This document shows, in pieces, positions 18,095-26,103 of a DNA stretch of 64,000 nt. Source of the DNA: Mesorhizobium sangaii (GTDB taxonomy: Bacteria > Pseudomonadota > Alphaproteobacteria > Rhizobiales > Rhizobiaceae). Positions within the stretch are counted from its first letter, which is position 1. Each line of letters starts with the position of its first letter. Both the position numbers and the translations under genes were made by a program. The stretch lies in the NCBI RefSeq assembly GCF_014207355.1, contig NZ_JACHEF010000001.1, forward strand, positions 62,001 to 126,000. The letters run 5' to 3'. Under the pieces are notes generated by a model. That model was not told where the DNA came from and made no database searches. It saw nothing but the letters and a program-made list of their open reading frames with translations.

Positions 18095-18760
18095 GTGCGT
18101 CGCCTGATGGTCGCAACTGCCGGTTTTCTCGCTGCCCTGGCCGTGCCGGCTTTCGCAGCCGACCCAACGGTCGACGTGCCGATGACCGCGCCCGGCTTCG
18201 ACTGGACCGGCTACTACGCCGGCCTGCAGGCCGGATATGGCTGGGGCCAGTCCGATATCACGGGGACAGAGGGCGAGCCGTTTTCCGTCTCGCCTGACAT
18301 CGACGGCGGTTTTGTCGGCGGCCATATCGCCGGCCTGTGGCAGTTCGACCAGGCAGTGATCGGCGCCGAGGCAGACCTCAACTATTCCTCGGTCGACGGC
18401 ACGACCGAGGCGGAGCCGGGAAACACTTTCGGCACCGACGTCAAATGGTTCGGATCAATTAACGCCAAGGCTGGCTACGCAGTGGACCGGCTGCTCGTCT
18501 ACGGCATCGGCGGCATCGCCTTCGCCGGCATCGAAACCTCGCAAGCGACAGCCACGGCGTTCGACAGCTCACGCACGAGTGTCGGCTGGGCAGTTGGTGC
18601 CGGCGTCGACTACGCGCTGACCGACAAGTTCGTCGTCGGCGCCCAGTATCGCTACTACGATTTCGGCTCGGAGCACTTTGACGCGTCCGGCGATTTCACC
18701 GACCGCGACCAGGATGTGAAGCTGAACACGGTCGGCATCAATTTGAGCTACAAGTTCTGA
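18095..18760 (+). CDS. outer-membrane beta-barrel protein (OmpA-like/Omp25-31 type)
   Basis: 221 residues from a GTG with GGGGAG 6 nt upstream. The signal peptide is cleaved after AVPAFA. An 8-stranded barrel pattern follows: FDWTGYYAGLQAGYGWG, FVGGHIAGLWQFDQAVIGAEAD, VVGAQYRYYDFG. It ends in the outer-membrane signature LSYKF with a terminal aromatic residue. This is the surface-protein family abundant in Rhizobiales and Brucella. Confidence 0.9.
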   Translation: MRRLMVATAGFLAALAVPAFAADPTVDVPMTAPGFDWTGYYAGLQAGYGWGQSDITGTEGEPFSVSPDIDGGFVGGHIAGLWQFDQAVIGAEADLNYSSVDGTTEAEPGNTFGTDVKWFGSINAKAGYAVDRLLVYGIGGIAFAGIETSQATATAFDSSRTSVGWAVGAGVDYALTDKFVVGAQYRYYDFGSEHFDASGDFTDRDQDVKLNTVGINLSYKF

Positions 18761-19046
18761 GCGTCACCAGCGGCCCGGCGCTACCCGGCCAACGGCCGCA
18801 GCTCGAGGAGCGCTCTTTGGTGGAAGGGCGGCCGACGCCCCCAGTTGGGCGGGGTAATGGGTTGGGCTGAGAAGCGCCGGCCTGGGCGGGTTTGATCCGC
18901 CGACTGTTATCATACCAGTACCTGCGGCGCGCATAATTCCGTGATCGCACCAGTATGTTCAAACTGCCCGGTCTGTTTTCCGCATTCAGCCGTGGCCAAG
19001 AACACAACTCGACGGCCTGCATCTGGCATCTGAAAAAGGCGGGCCT

Positions 19047-19086
19047 GCGGATGTGGCGGAATTGGTGGACGCAAGGGATTTTAGAA
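19047..19086 (+). pseudogene. 5' fragment of a tRNA-Leu gene
   Basis: About 40 nt match the 5' half of the tRNA-Leu at 20760 (acceptor arm, D arm, 5' side of the anticodon stem) with few differences. The rest of the tRNA is missing and the anticodon loop is altered. It marks an older, broken integration or recombination point. No functional tRNA can form. Confidence 0.8.
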
Positions 19087-19228
19087 CGCGGGCTAGGCCC
19101 TCCCGACGCCCCTCGCGGTCTTGCCTAGCCCTGTTTTCCGGGCTTTGCAGGCGCAACCTATGCCCGACATTTCTATCAATCCCTACCCCTTCCCTGCTCT
19201 TCCGGTGCCAATTGCGGGGCCAAATGAA

Positions 19229-19256
19229 AAGCCCGCCACCGAGGCAGCGGGGCGTT
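19229..19256 (-). terminator. element-type terminator relic
   Basis: CCCGC and GCGGG flank a short loop, and on the minus strand the hairpin is followed by CTTTTC. The same sequence pattern occurs at 20941 and 26524, always shortly after a tRNA-Leu or att copy. Confidence 0.5.
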
Positions 19257-19270
19257 GGTGGCGCGGCATA

Positions 19271-19348
19271 CCTCATCCGGCTGTACCTCATAGTGCCATC
19301 TTGCATTTTGCGTTCTTCCCTGCACTCCATCAGCAGCGGCCCGCTTCA
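19271..19348. repeat. 78-bp dispersed repeat, copy 1
   Basis: Starts CCTCATCCGGCTGTACCTCA. It is about 80% identical by eye to 26825-26903. On the minus strand both encode MQDG(T/S)MRY(S/T)RMRY in an open frame. The copies lie on either side of the intact element, at matching positions relative to a tRNA-Leu fragment. Confidence 0.8.
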
Positions 19349-19489
19349 GGGGAACGCTCAAAGCTGGTTGACCAGGGGAGAGGTTGACCAGGATTTGTTC
19401 AAGTGCCACGAGGGACGTACCTCGCGTTTCCGCCTTGAAGAGGCCCGCCGTCGTTAGCCAGGCGGGCCAAGACGAGAAGGAGAACGAAC

Positions 19490-20137
19490 TTGGACACCTT
19501 ATTGGCGCTTGCCGCTCTGGCCGTATCTCTGGTTGCACTTGGCATGTCCGTCTACTTCTGGAGGCGACAATTTCGCCCGATCGTAACGGCTGCGGTCAAA
19601 ACTCACAGCGGCGGAAACGATGGGATTGCCTACAATCTCGTGGTGCTGAACTCTGGATCAATTCCCGCGAAAAATATCCGCCTGATCGTTCACGACCAGG
19701 CCGGCCTCAAAGCGGCGCTCGGAGTCGGTGCCAGTGAGGATGCCAAAATGCGGTGGCTGGCGTGTTTCACTCAGTCGACGGAAATTCCACTCCTCCAAAA
19801 CGGCGATAAGACGACCTGCTCGTTTGGGATGACGCATAGCGATCCGCGGCAAAGTTTTTGGAAACCGCAAGCCCAGTTTTGGATCCGCATTGAATATGAA
19901 GGTTGGTTCGGCGCTAAGTACGACTCGGACCCACTTAACGTCTTGCAGATCGCCGACTCGGACAACTTTACCGGAGGGATGTGGGCACCGATGAGAAACC
20001 CGCCACCAGGGACAGCGGGAATCTCTCAAACTGGGTCGAAATTCAGATTCCGTCCACCGTCCGGCATTCCTCGGGCATCTCCCCAGCGTCCTGTTCGCCA
20101 TCCTCGATCAACGCGGTACCATCGACCTTCATCGTGA
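19490..20137 (+). CDS. hypothetical membrane-anchored protein (TTG start)
   Basis: 215 residues from a TTG preceded by GAAGGAGAAC. One N-terminal transmembrane helix (about residues 3-22), then a soluble domain (VVLNSGSIPAKNIRLIVHD, ACFTQSTEIPLLQNGDKTTC) that looks genuinely coding to about residue 165. The last 50 residues are arginine/proline-rich and look like read-through into non-coding or opposite-strand DNA, so the true 3' end may have been lost. Accessory gene within the tRNA-Leu region; function unknown. Confidence 0.5.
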   Translation: MDTLLALAALAVSLVALGMSVYFWRRQFRPIVTAAVKTHSGGNDGIAYNLVVLNSGSIPAKNIRLIVHDQAGLKAALGVGASEDAKMRWLACFTQSTEIPLLQNGDKTTCSFGMTHSDPRQSFWKPQAQFWIRIEYEGWFGAKYDSDPLNVLQIADSDNFTGGMWAPMRNPPPGTAGISQTGSKFRFRPPSGIPRASPQRPVRHPRSTRYHRPSS

Positions 20138-20429
20138 GCCGCTGATCGGTTCCCAGGGTCCAGCCGAGTGATGTCTCGTCTGTCCTTGTCGTGCGGCTCG
20201 TCCAGCACGTCGCCGCCGTGCTCGTTTTCGGCTTCGCACTCGTCTTTGCTTGGGAACGTGGCGTGCTCCCGTGCCCAGCGCTTCTTGGGTCTTATTCCGT
20301 ACTTCTCATGGAAAGCGCTGCTGATCGTCCCCACGGGCTTTCCCGTGACGTTGGATGGCGTTCGCAGGCGCCATGCTCGCAGTCGCTGTCCGGCTCATAG
20401 TCGCTGCATGGCGCTACGCGATCGATCGA

Positions 20430-20680
20430 CTGAGAAAGCCGGCCGGAGAGGAAGCCGCCCTACCGTCGAGTTCCCCAAGGTGCGGTTCCACGACCTCAGA
20501 CCCCCCATGCTTCCGCACTGATCGCCAGCGGGCTCGATGTGGTTGCAATCAGCCGTCGTCTAGGGCATGCGTCACCTGTGGTCACGCTGTCAGTCTACGC
20601 CCATCTGTTCACACGGTCGGACGAAGATGTTGCAGCGGCGATTGAAGCCGCGAAGAGAACGGGCGCAAAACAGTATTCCG
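20430..20680 (+). pseudogene. C-terminal remnant of a tyrosine recombinase, frameshifted
   Basis: Two frames together read as the catalytic end of a phage-type integrase. The first gives EFPKVRFHDLR. After the C-run at 20501-20506 the other frame gives HASALIASGLDVVAISRRLGH and SPVVTLSVYAHLF. These are the HxxR, LGH and Tyr motifs. The N-terminal two thirds are absent and the frame shift disables the rest. It ends about 80 nt before the intact tRNA-Leu, the expected site for an integrase of an older element. Confidence 0.8.
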
Positions 20681-20759
20681 GCCTTTCAGTGGCAATCCGG
20701 TGCCAAGCGGGCTTGAATGGCTGGACCTATGTACGCTTAAGTGCTTGTAATCGCGGCCT

Positions 20760-20845
20760 GCGGACGTGGCGGAATTGGTAGACGCAAGGGACTTAAAATC
20801 CCTCGATCTCTGATCGTACGGGTTCGATTCCCGTCGTCCGCACCA
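20760..20845 (+). tRNA. tRNA-Leu (anticodon UAA)
   Basis: 86 nt including the encoded CCA. The acceptor stem GCGGACG pairs with CGTCCGC. The anticodon loop CTTAAAA gives UAA. A long variable arm (CGATCTCTGATCG) marks a class II tRNA, and the T-arm is GGGTTCGATTCCC. Its 3' part (from 20790) doubles as the att core, so the element restores a full tRNA on integration. Confidence 0.95.
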
Positions 20846-20846
20846 C
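20790..20846 (+). repeat. attL: 57-bp direct repeat inside the tRNA-Leu gene
   Basis: Identical over 57 nt to 25912-25968. It runs from the anticodon loop through the CCA plus one base. Integration into the 3' half of a tRNA is the usual tyrosine-integrase pattern. Confidence 0.95.
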
Positions 20847-20936
20847 GTTGAAATCAAAACATAATCTGCATTCTATCGAATTGCTGGCTACCCTGACGAA
20901 ACCGTATCTGGGTAGCCGTAGGGGTAGCCGCGCAAC

Positions 20937-20967
20937 GAAAAAAAGCCCGCCACCGTGGCAGCGGGCC
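20937..20967 (-). terminator. intrinsic terminator at the left end of the element
   Basis: On the minus strand GCCCGC...GCGGGC closes a hairpin followed by seven Ts. It lies 23 nt past the stop of the small gene at 20990 and would end the element's minus-strand transcript before the tRNA. Confidence 0.75.
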
Positions 20968-20989
20968 ATTCTTCCATCTGGTGGAAATT

Positions 20990-21136
20990 TCAGGCCACGA
21001 AGGCGGCGATAACCGCTTCCCTCGTCATGGTCCTATGCCCCTCGGCCATGTCATAGCGGCGCAATAGCTCTGTCAGCGAGATCGTGCCGGCTCTCACGTA
21101 GCTGCCGCGTCCTGTCGGGATTAGCGCGCTCATCAT
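20990..21136 (-). CDS. small element protein (48 residues)
   Basis: Begins with two ATG codons and reads M-MSALIPTGRGSYVRAG, then LTELLRRYDMAEGHRTM and ends AAFVA. The first ATG overlaps the stop of the upstream gene at 21133 (ATGA). This, plus a terminator right after it, supports a real coupled gene. Hydrophilic, cytosolic; no family recognised. Confidence 0.65.
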   Translation of the reverse strand: MMSALIPTGRGSYVRAGTISLTELLRRYDMAEGHRTMTREAVIAAFVA

Positions 21137-21789
21137 GCCACCTCGCAGAGCGAAGAGAGGCACGCAACAAGATCGTCGCCATCTACATCAACGCCCACGC
21201 GTTGATGAGTGCGAATGATGCAGGCCGCCTTAGCCCTGACATCTTCGATGGTCTCGCAGGGATGGATCATTACTGCCGCTAGCGCCGCTCTGGCTTCCTC
21301 GAAGGCCTCGTCGGACTCGTTGAATGCCTCGACGTACCCGCTCGCCTTAACATAGGCTTCCTGCTGTCGAAGCGACGTCAACCCTTCGCTGCGTGCGGTT
21401 GCGATGTCAGCCATCCATCGATTGTATGCGGCGCGGTCCATCATGCTGGAAGCAAAAGACTCCTCAACGCGCCCCAGTTTGCGGGCGATCTCGGCTTCGA
21501 GTTCTGCGGACGAACCGAAGGGCTTAGGCCGATGTGACCAGATGGACCTAACCCCACCCGGTGCCGTCCACTTCGGAAAAAGTCTGTCACCCAGTGCTTC
21601 GGCAATGGCGGTTTCGCGTGCGTGGCAAGCGCTATATTGGTCTTCGGCCGACTGGCAGGCTAAGAGAGCATCTTGCAAGCTCGTAGTGATCGGCGACAGG
21701 CCTGGAGCGGCCGGCGCCGCTATAGAGCCCCCTATGGCCGGAATAGAGGCAATTGCGCCAAGCGCGGCGCGACGTGTGATCATGGTCAT
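21133..21789 (-). CDS. exported element protein with twin-arginine-like signal
   Basis: 218 residues from the ATG at 21789 (GAGGG site; ATGs at 21795 and 21783 are alternatives). The N-terminus ITRRAALGAIASIPAIGG resembles a Tat signal. The mature part is helical, with many Glu/Ala residues (AELEAEIARKLGRVEESF, DEAFEEARAALAAVM) and five cysteines. It reads like the accessory proteins found in rhizobial prophages; function unknown. Translation is coupled to the 48-residue protein downstream. Confidence 0.75.
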   Translation of the reverse strand: MTMITRRAALGAIASIPAIGGSIAAPAAPGLSPITTSLQDALLACQSAEDQYSACHARETAIAEALGDRLFPKWTAPGGVRSIWSHRPKPFGSSAELEAEIARKLGRVEESFASSMMDRAAYNRWMADIATARSEGLTSLRQQEAYVKASGYVEAFNESDEAFEEARAALAAVMIHPCETIEDVRAKAACIIRTHQRVGVDVDGDDLVACLSSLCEVA

Positions 21790-22053
21790 GTGCATTCCCT
21801 CTCATTGTTGAGGGAAGCCAAAGGCAACGCCTAGCGAATCGTGATCGGAATGATAAATCTATGGTCGGTCACTTCGAGGCCCTGCAAGGCTTCCGGTGGC
21901 AAGTGCCGGTCGGCAGTTAACGCTGTCGACCGGTGCGCCTACGATGTTCTCATTCGCTGAAATCGTCAAGCCGCTCCTTTCGGGGAGACCGCTTGCGCGC
22001 GCGCCTCGTTTGCGCAATTGTTGGCCGGGGAAATAAACGGGAGGGGTTTTACT

Positions 22054-22374
22054 GTGCCGCATAGGATGAAGACGTCGATACTTGCAGCAATTCTGATTGT
22101 CGCGTCGAGCGTATTTGCCGTAGCCGAACAGACCGATTCGTCGACATGTGAAATCCTAGCTGGACCGTCAGATGAAGCGGCTGCAGGTACTCGCAAATTT
22201 GTCAAAGCGCTTGAAGGGGCGAACTACGCATCTGCCCGGCCACAGTTGCATGGCAGGGAGCTTGAAGCTTTCGACGCCATGGTGGCAGCCAAAGATCAGG
22301 TACTCGGACCGTTGAAAGAATTCACAGAACGGTTCGAGGATTTTGCGTACCTCATGCGGCGATGCGCTCGTTAA
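22054..22374 (+). CDS. small secreted protein
   Basis: 106 residues from a GTG with a GGGAGGGG site 7 nt upstream; the ATG at 22066 is the alternative. Signal peptide (TSILAAILIVASSVFAVAE), then a short helical domain (EAAAGTRKFVKALEGANY, LGPLKEFTERFEDFAYLM) with two cysteines. It is the only plus-strand gene in the element, and its 3' half overlaps a minus-strand open frame. Cargo gene of unknown role. Confidence 0.6.
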   Translation: MPHRMKTSILAAILIVASSVFAVAEQTDSSTCEILAGPSDEAAAGTRKFVKALEGANYASARPQLHGRELEAFDAMVAAKDQVLGPLKEFTERFEDFAYLMRRCAR

Positions 22375-22752
22375 AGGTGCCCTAGCGCGCGCGTTCTTGC
22401 TGGCCGCCATCCTACACCGGCGAAGCGTCCCGCGCGTCCTGGCGCCCGCCTGTGGCCGCGTTTGCCAGCGCATCCAAGCCCGCTCGGCCTCTTGCCTGTA
22501 ACCGGCCGGCATGGGCTGCCAATCGGCCGGCGGGATTCGCATGGTCCACTTGGGATCACGAAAGCCCCAATGCTCGAGCCCGACCATCTGCGAGCCGTCA
22601 AACCAGACAGATACATTCAGCTTGGGAAAATGCAGCACCTTCGCCTGCCACCAAACCCGCTCGATCTCGTAGCCTGCGCCGTCGGCCCAGCGAGACCAGC
22701 CGCGGCGCGAATGCGTCCAGAGAAACGGCGTTGTTGGACAGGTCGAAATCAC
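22168..22752 (-). pseudogene. 3' remnant of a phage-type gene joined to the Toprim gene by a deletion
   Basis: The stretch from about 22690 to 22400 looks coding: GYEIERVWWQAKVLHFP, SQMVGLEHWGFRDPKW and GYRQEAERAWMRWQ. It has no start codon of its own with a ribosome-binding site and begins just where the Toprim gene loses homology-like sequence, in another frame. Its far end (22168-22374) overlaps the secreted-protein gene on the other strand and is probably not coding. Original function unknown. Confidence 0.5.
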
Positions 22753-23467
22753 CGCAATGGTAGATGAACGTCGGGACGTCCAGGCTGGCGATGTACTCGG
22801 CTGCGCTGTGCAGGAATGAAAGGCTAGCGTAGCCGCGCGCCACCATCAGCGGCACGTCATAGAGCGCCGTGATCGGCTGCACGACGCCGGCAAGCGCGTC
22901 CTTTTCGAGCCAGACTTCGACGTAGGAACCGGCATCCGTCCACAACGACTTGCGGTAGAATCTGGCCGTGTCGTTGAGAGCCTGCTCGATGCTGTCGAAC
23001 GTCCGTGGTTTCCGCTGCCAACGCGTGTTGTCCGCCAGCCAGTCGTAAGGCAGCATTCCCGACTTGCGCATCTGCACCAGGTCGGTTTGCACCTTGGTGT
23101 AACCGGCCTCGCTCTTGTCGACGATGCCGCGAACCGTGGCCTGGTAGAACACTTGGCGGACCGTCATGGGCCTCATCTCCCTGACGATCGTCCAAAGCCT
23201 TAACCGCCGATCCTCCATGTCAGCGCGAGTGGCGCGTTTCCGCTTTATCGGGCTAGCCTGATAAACATCGTGGTTGGCGATTTTGCCCGCCGAGAAGAGC
23301 ACGTCTTCGAATATGTCGGCGAAGATATCGAGCACCGCGCTGCGTTCTTGCGAGCCCTCACCGTCTGCGGTATTCTGATACCCGTCGATTTGGTCCGCAC
23401 CTGTCGATGTCCCCGATGCGCCTGCCGCCTGCCCAGCGGTGGGCGATCGTGTTTCAGGAGGTCGCAT
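22598..23467 (-). pseudogene. truncated Toprim (Spo11/TopoVI-A-like) phage protein
   Basis: Start ATG at 23467 with GGAGG 6 nt upstream. Residues 60-240 show a winged-helix part (MTVRQVFYQATVRGIV, YTKVQTDLVQMRKSG) and a Toprim-like part: the glutamate of VEVWLEKDALAGVV, then VARGYASLSFLHSAAEYI and the acidic IYHCGDFD. The family continues with PSG and about 100 more residues; here the sequence turns to arginine-rich text right after GDFDLS and stops. The catalytic acidic cluster is present but the C-terminal domain is gone. Confidence 0.7.
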
Positions 23468-23660
23468 CGGCGCCTCCTGCCCTGATCTTGTTGGCCAGCG
23501 CAATCGCTTCGCATGCGCCTTGCGGGCCGACATCTGGAAAGCGTTCGCGGATCTCGACGACGGCAGCCCGAGGACGCTCGGACTTCGGCGTTTCGATCAG
23601 CCAGCGCGCTATCATCTGGGTTTGAAAATTTGGTTCGAGGTCCACTTGCGGCATCGTCAT
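23454..23660 (-). CDS. small element protein (68 residues)
   Basis: Reads MTMPQVDLEPNFQTQMIARW, then RAAVVEIRERFPDVGPQGACEAIALAN. The ATG at 23660 overlaps the stop of the 26-residue peptide gene (ATGA). A further ATG at 23669 is possible. Its end overlaps the start of the Toprim gene by 14 nt. The helix RAAVVEIRERFPDVGPQGACEA resembles a small helix-turn-helix. Function unknown. Confidence 0.6.
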   Translation of the reverse strand: MTMPQVDLEPNFQTQMIARWLIETPKSERPRAAVVEIRERFPDVGPQGACEAIALANKIRAGGADATS

Positions 23661-23737
23661 GGCGCCCATCCCATTGCCAGGACGAGGATTACGGCGATCG
23701 CGGCGGCGGAGAGGATGTAGGGAGCGGCGCGCGTCAT
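23657..23737 (-). CDS. 26-residue predicted membrane peptide
   Basis: MTRAAPYILSAAAIAVILVL then AMGWAP: a positively charged start and one hydrophobic helix. Both ends overlap neighbours by ATGA (its ATG with the stop at 23734, its TGA with the ATG at 23660). A chance ORF would not be expected to fit exactly between two coupled genes, so I treat it as real. Role unknown; phage micro-membrane proteins (holin-like, signal-like) are a comparison only. Confidence 0.5.
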   Translation of the reverse strand: MTRAAPYILSAAAIAVILVLAMGWAP

Positions 23738-24024
23738 GCTGCCACCTGGACGTATCGGCTCGCCAGATATCTGCACACGTCAGCGCGCGCGTATCGAACC
23801 GCCTTTGGCGACAATCTCATGAAATTCGGGCCGCCGCCGCGATGGCGTTGCTTTTTCACTGAAAGCGGGCTGATGCCCTGGATCGCCGCCAAGTCTTCGG
23901 AATCGAACACCGCCGGCAATTGGTCGTCGGCTGCGAGGCGTTCATAAAGATCGAGGCCGGAAAGACCTTGCGAGGTCCAGAATGCAATGCGGGCGGAAAA
24001 TGCCTGTGCTGCTTGATTGTCCAT
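23734..24024 (-). CDS. AlpA-like DNA-binding protein, probable excisionase
   Basis: 96 residues. The C-terminal half follows the AlpA/MerR-like winged-helix pattern: DLAAIQGISPLSVKKQRHRG, then GPNFMRLSPKAVRYARADVCRYL. Such proteins bend att-site DNA to favour excision or regulate integrase genes. The ATG at 24024 has an AGGTGG site. It heads a chain of four ATGA- or nested-overlap genes and lies 0.5 kb from the integrase gene. Confidence 0.75.
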   Translation of the reverse strand: MDNQAAQAFSARIAFWTSQGLSGLDLYERLAADDQLPAVFDSEDLAAIQGISPLSVKKQRHRGGGPNFMRLSPKAVRYARADVCRYLASRYVQVAA

Positions 24025-24119
24025 GCGGTCCACCTTTGTGTTCAGGTGGAGCCCAATCTAACCACAAAGGCTCGCTTGGCTACAATAAAGCAGTCCGCGA
24101 AACCTATGCCTTGCGCGGA

Positions 24120-24569
24120 CTATCGGACCGGCTGGAAGTCTGGATCGTTCGCATCCCGCCGGGCGTATGCGGCCGTTTTAAGCGTGGCGAACAAGTCAGG
24201 ATTGTGCTTTTCGATGCTCTGAACCGCCCTCAGAGCCTCATAAAATGCAGTTCGGCCAATACCGAACTTCTTTTGTGCAACGGTCAATACCGCCTCTCGA
24301 TTGTCGTCAAAGATGCAGCAATGCCTATGAACAAAATTGCGTAACTCATAGTTTGGCTTCTCTCTTGGCCGGTTTGGCTTACCCCGCTTAATAACCAGCT
24401 TCACACCAGTAAGAGAGTTCTGGGTGTTCGGGTCTATGTGCTCTGCCAGGAGAGCCAGAAAGGTTTTGCTTGGCGATCCTGACTGGAGCACCTTAGCGAT
24501 GGCGCGCAAGCCGCCATCGCCGCTGTACCGCAGATCGTTGAAGCACATGAAGTCGGGATCGTCACTCAT
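24120..24569 (-). CDS. element protein of unknown function, coupled to integrase
   Basis: 149 residues beginning MSDDPDFMCFNDLRY. The ATG overlaps the integrase stop (ATGA). The C-terminal third (KKFGIGRTAFYEALRAVQSIE) has a helix-turn-helix look, so it may bind DNA. Possible role in integration control, inferred only from coupling. Confidence 0.7.
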   Translation of the reverse strand: MSDDPDFMCFNDLRYSGDGGLRAIAKVLQSGSPSKTFLALLAEHIDPNTQNSLTGVKLVIKRGKPNRPREKPNYELRNFVHRHCCIFDDNREAVLTVAQKKFGIGRTAFYEALRAVQSIEKHNPDLFATLKTAAYARRDANDPDFQPVR

Positions 24570-25756
24570 CGGCCGAGTTCCTTGACGTCCGCCGATGGCT
24601 TCTGCAGTACGTTCATTGCATCGGCAGTACGTTGGGCGCCGCGTCGGCCAAGGCTCTCTGCGCGGGCAACGTAGCGCCCTGTCATGGCCAGTGTTTTCCA
24701 GCCGAACGCCTCCCGTAACTCATGTGCCTCGGCGCCGCTCAGAGCAGCCCATGTGGCAGCCGTATGGCGCAATGCGTGGGGCGTGATGGCTTTGATCTTT
24801 GCCGCCTCGCAAACGCCGGTCAGGACTTCGCGGAGGCGCTTGTAGGAAACTGGCTGCGTTCCCTTCCTTCCCGAAAAGACATAGCCGACGCGGTGCGCTT
24901 GCTGATCGATAATGGTCGCACCATCGGTCGAGAGCGCGCGGGCAGATGCTCCAGTCTTGGTGTCGGGAAGGCGAACGACGAGGCGCGGCAAGTCGACCAT
25001 GTCCCACGTCATCAATCGGCCTTCCGAGACGCGCCAGCCGGACACGGTGAGGAACCGGAGCAGATCGGCATGGGTACCGGTTACGTTGGCCAAGGCTTTG
25101 ACAAACTTTGGGAGGTCCGTCTCGTCGAGCCATTCCTCCCGCGCCGTTTCCTTGTTCCTCCGAACACCCATGCACGGGTTATCCTTGCGCCAGCCAAGTT
25201 CCATTGCCCTGCCCATCATTACGGACAGCACCGCCAGCGATCGATTTGCATCGGTCGGGTTGCCGTGTTTCTTGGCATGGAAAGATCGCACCATCTCGGG
25301 CGTGATGTCGGCAACGCGTCGGCCTTTGAATGTCGGCAAGAGATTGCGCCTAATGCGACCGCGGTAGTCCTTGCGCGTCTCGGGCTTTTTCTTCTCGATG
25401 TGCGTCGTCTCAAAATCCTTGATGAGATCCTCGAATATCGGCTGCGCCTTTTTCGCTGCCCGAGCCGCTGCTGGATCGTCGCCCCGATCAATCGCCTGGA
25501 GCATGCTCTGAGCCTCGGCGCGCGCCTTCTCGGCCGGATAGGTCGCATGATCGCCGATGATGATCTTGCGACGCTTGCGGGCGCCGTCACGGCCGGGAAG
25601 TTCCTGAAAGACAAGGAAGGTCTTTGACGCCTTGCCGTCGGCCTTGCGGCGAAGCCTGAGAGCGAAGCCGGCGAGCTTGCTGTCGCGGATCACCAGTTCG
25701 TCGCGATTGCGTGGCAGAACAGCCGAATTGACGAAATTGTCGGAAAGAACTGGCAT
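24566..25756 (-). CDS. int: tyrosine integrase
   Basis: 396 residues. An N-terminal arm-binding region with an SAM-like core domain (PETRKDYRGRIRRNLLPTF) is followed by the catalytic domain: first Arg in TVSGWRVSEG, ALRHTAATWAAL for the HxxR box, and the Tyr in MTGRYVARA. It integrates the element at tRNA-Leu. The ATG at 25756 has GGAGACAAGG upstream. Its start lies 156 nt from attR. Domain order and length fit phage P4-like integrases of Rhizobiales. Confidence 0.93.
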   Translation of the reverse strand: MPVLSDNFVNSAVLPRNRDELVIRDSKLAGFALRLRRKADGKASKTFLVFQELPGRDGARKRRKIIIGDHATYPAEKARAEAQSMLQAIDRGDDPAAARAAKKAQPIFEDLIKDFETTHIEKKKPETRKDYRGRIRRNLLPTFKGRRVADITPEMVRSFHAKKHGNPTDANRSLAVLSVMMGRAMELGWRKDNPCMGVRRNKETAREEWLDETDLPKFVKALANVTGTHADLLRFLTVSGWRVSEGRLMTWDMVDLPRLVVRLPDTKTGASARALSTDGATIIDQQAHRVGYVFSGRKGTQPVSYKRLREVLTGVCEAAKIKAITPHALRHTAATWAALSGAEAHELREAFGWKTLAMTGRYVARAESLGRRGAQRTADAMNVLQKPSADVKELGR

Positions 25757-25911
25757 TGCCTTGTCTCCCTTGGGTAGCCGTGCGGGTAGCCGCAACGTGT
25801 CTACGCAAGGGAACGTATCGGAACATATAGGGACTGTAAACCCTCGGCTTTCCCTTTATTCACAAGGCATTTGAGTTGATATGGATACCCAAGGGTAGAC
25901 GGCTAGAAAGA

Positions 25912-25968
25912 GACTTAAAATCCCTCGATCTCTGATCGTACGGGTTCGATTCCCGTCGTCCGCACCAC
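25912..25968 (+). repeat. attR: 57-bp direct repeat
   Basis: Perfect copy of 20790-20846 lacking the tRNA 5' half; it cannot be a functional tRNA. Confidence 0.95.
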
Positions 25969-26103
25969 ACTTGGCTGCCGCGCCTCCAGGCAAAAGTCTC
26001 CCTCGGACGAACCAGGGACCGCAGCCGAACGATGCCGGCGCGCAGTGTCGCCAGCGGCTTGGCGAAAAGGCTTTTCGCGGCCTCTCCGGTGAGGCGAGCG
26101 CCC

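Larger units (their letters stand above)
20790..25968. mobile_element. 5.2-kb integrative element in tRNA-Leu
   Basis: Bounded by perfect 57-bp direct repeats, with an intact tyrosine integrase (24566-25756) next to the right repeat and an AlpA-like DNA-binding gene (likely excisionase). Apart from one short plus-strand gene at 22054, all genes run on the minus strand in a tightly overlapping series. No capsid, tail, conjugation or replication gene is recognisable, so it is a small satellite-like or decayed prophage-like element. One junction (near 22740) looks deleted. Confidence 0.85.

Noticed and set aside
19053..19457. Plus-strand frame starting MAELVDARDF
   Set aside because: It is the translation of a tRNA-Leu fragment, a well-known false gene; the rest shows no coding pattern.
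20609..20857. Minus-strand frame containing KSLASTNSATSAG
   Set aside because: Reverse translation of the tRNA-Leu gene itself.
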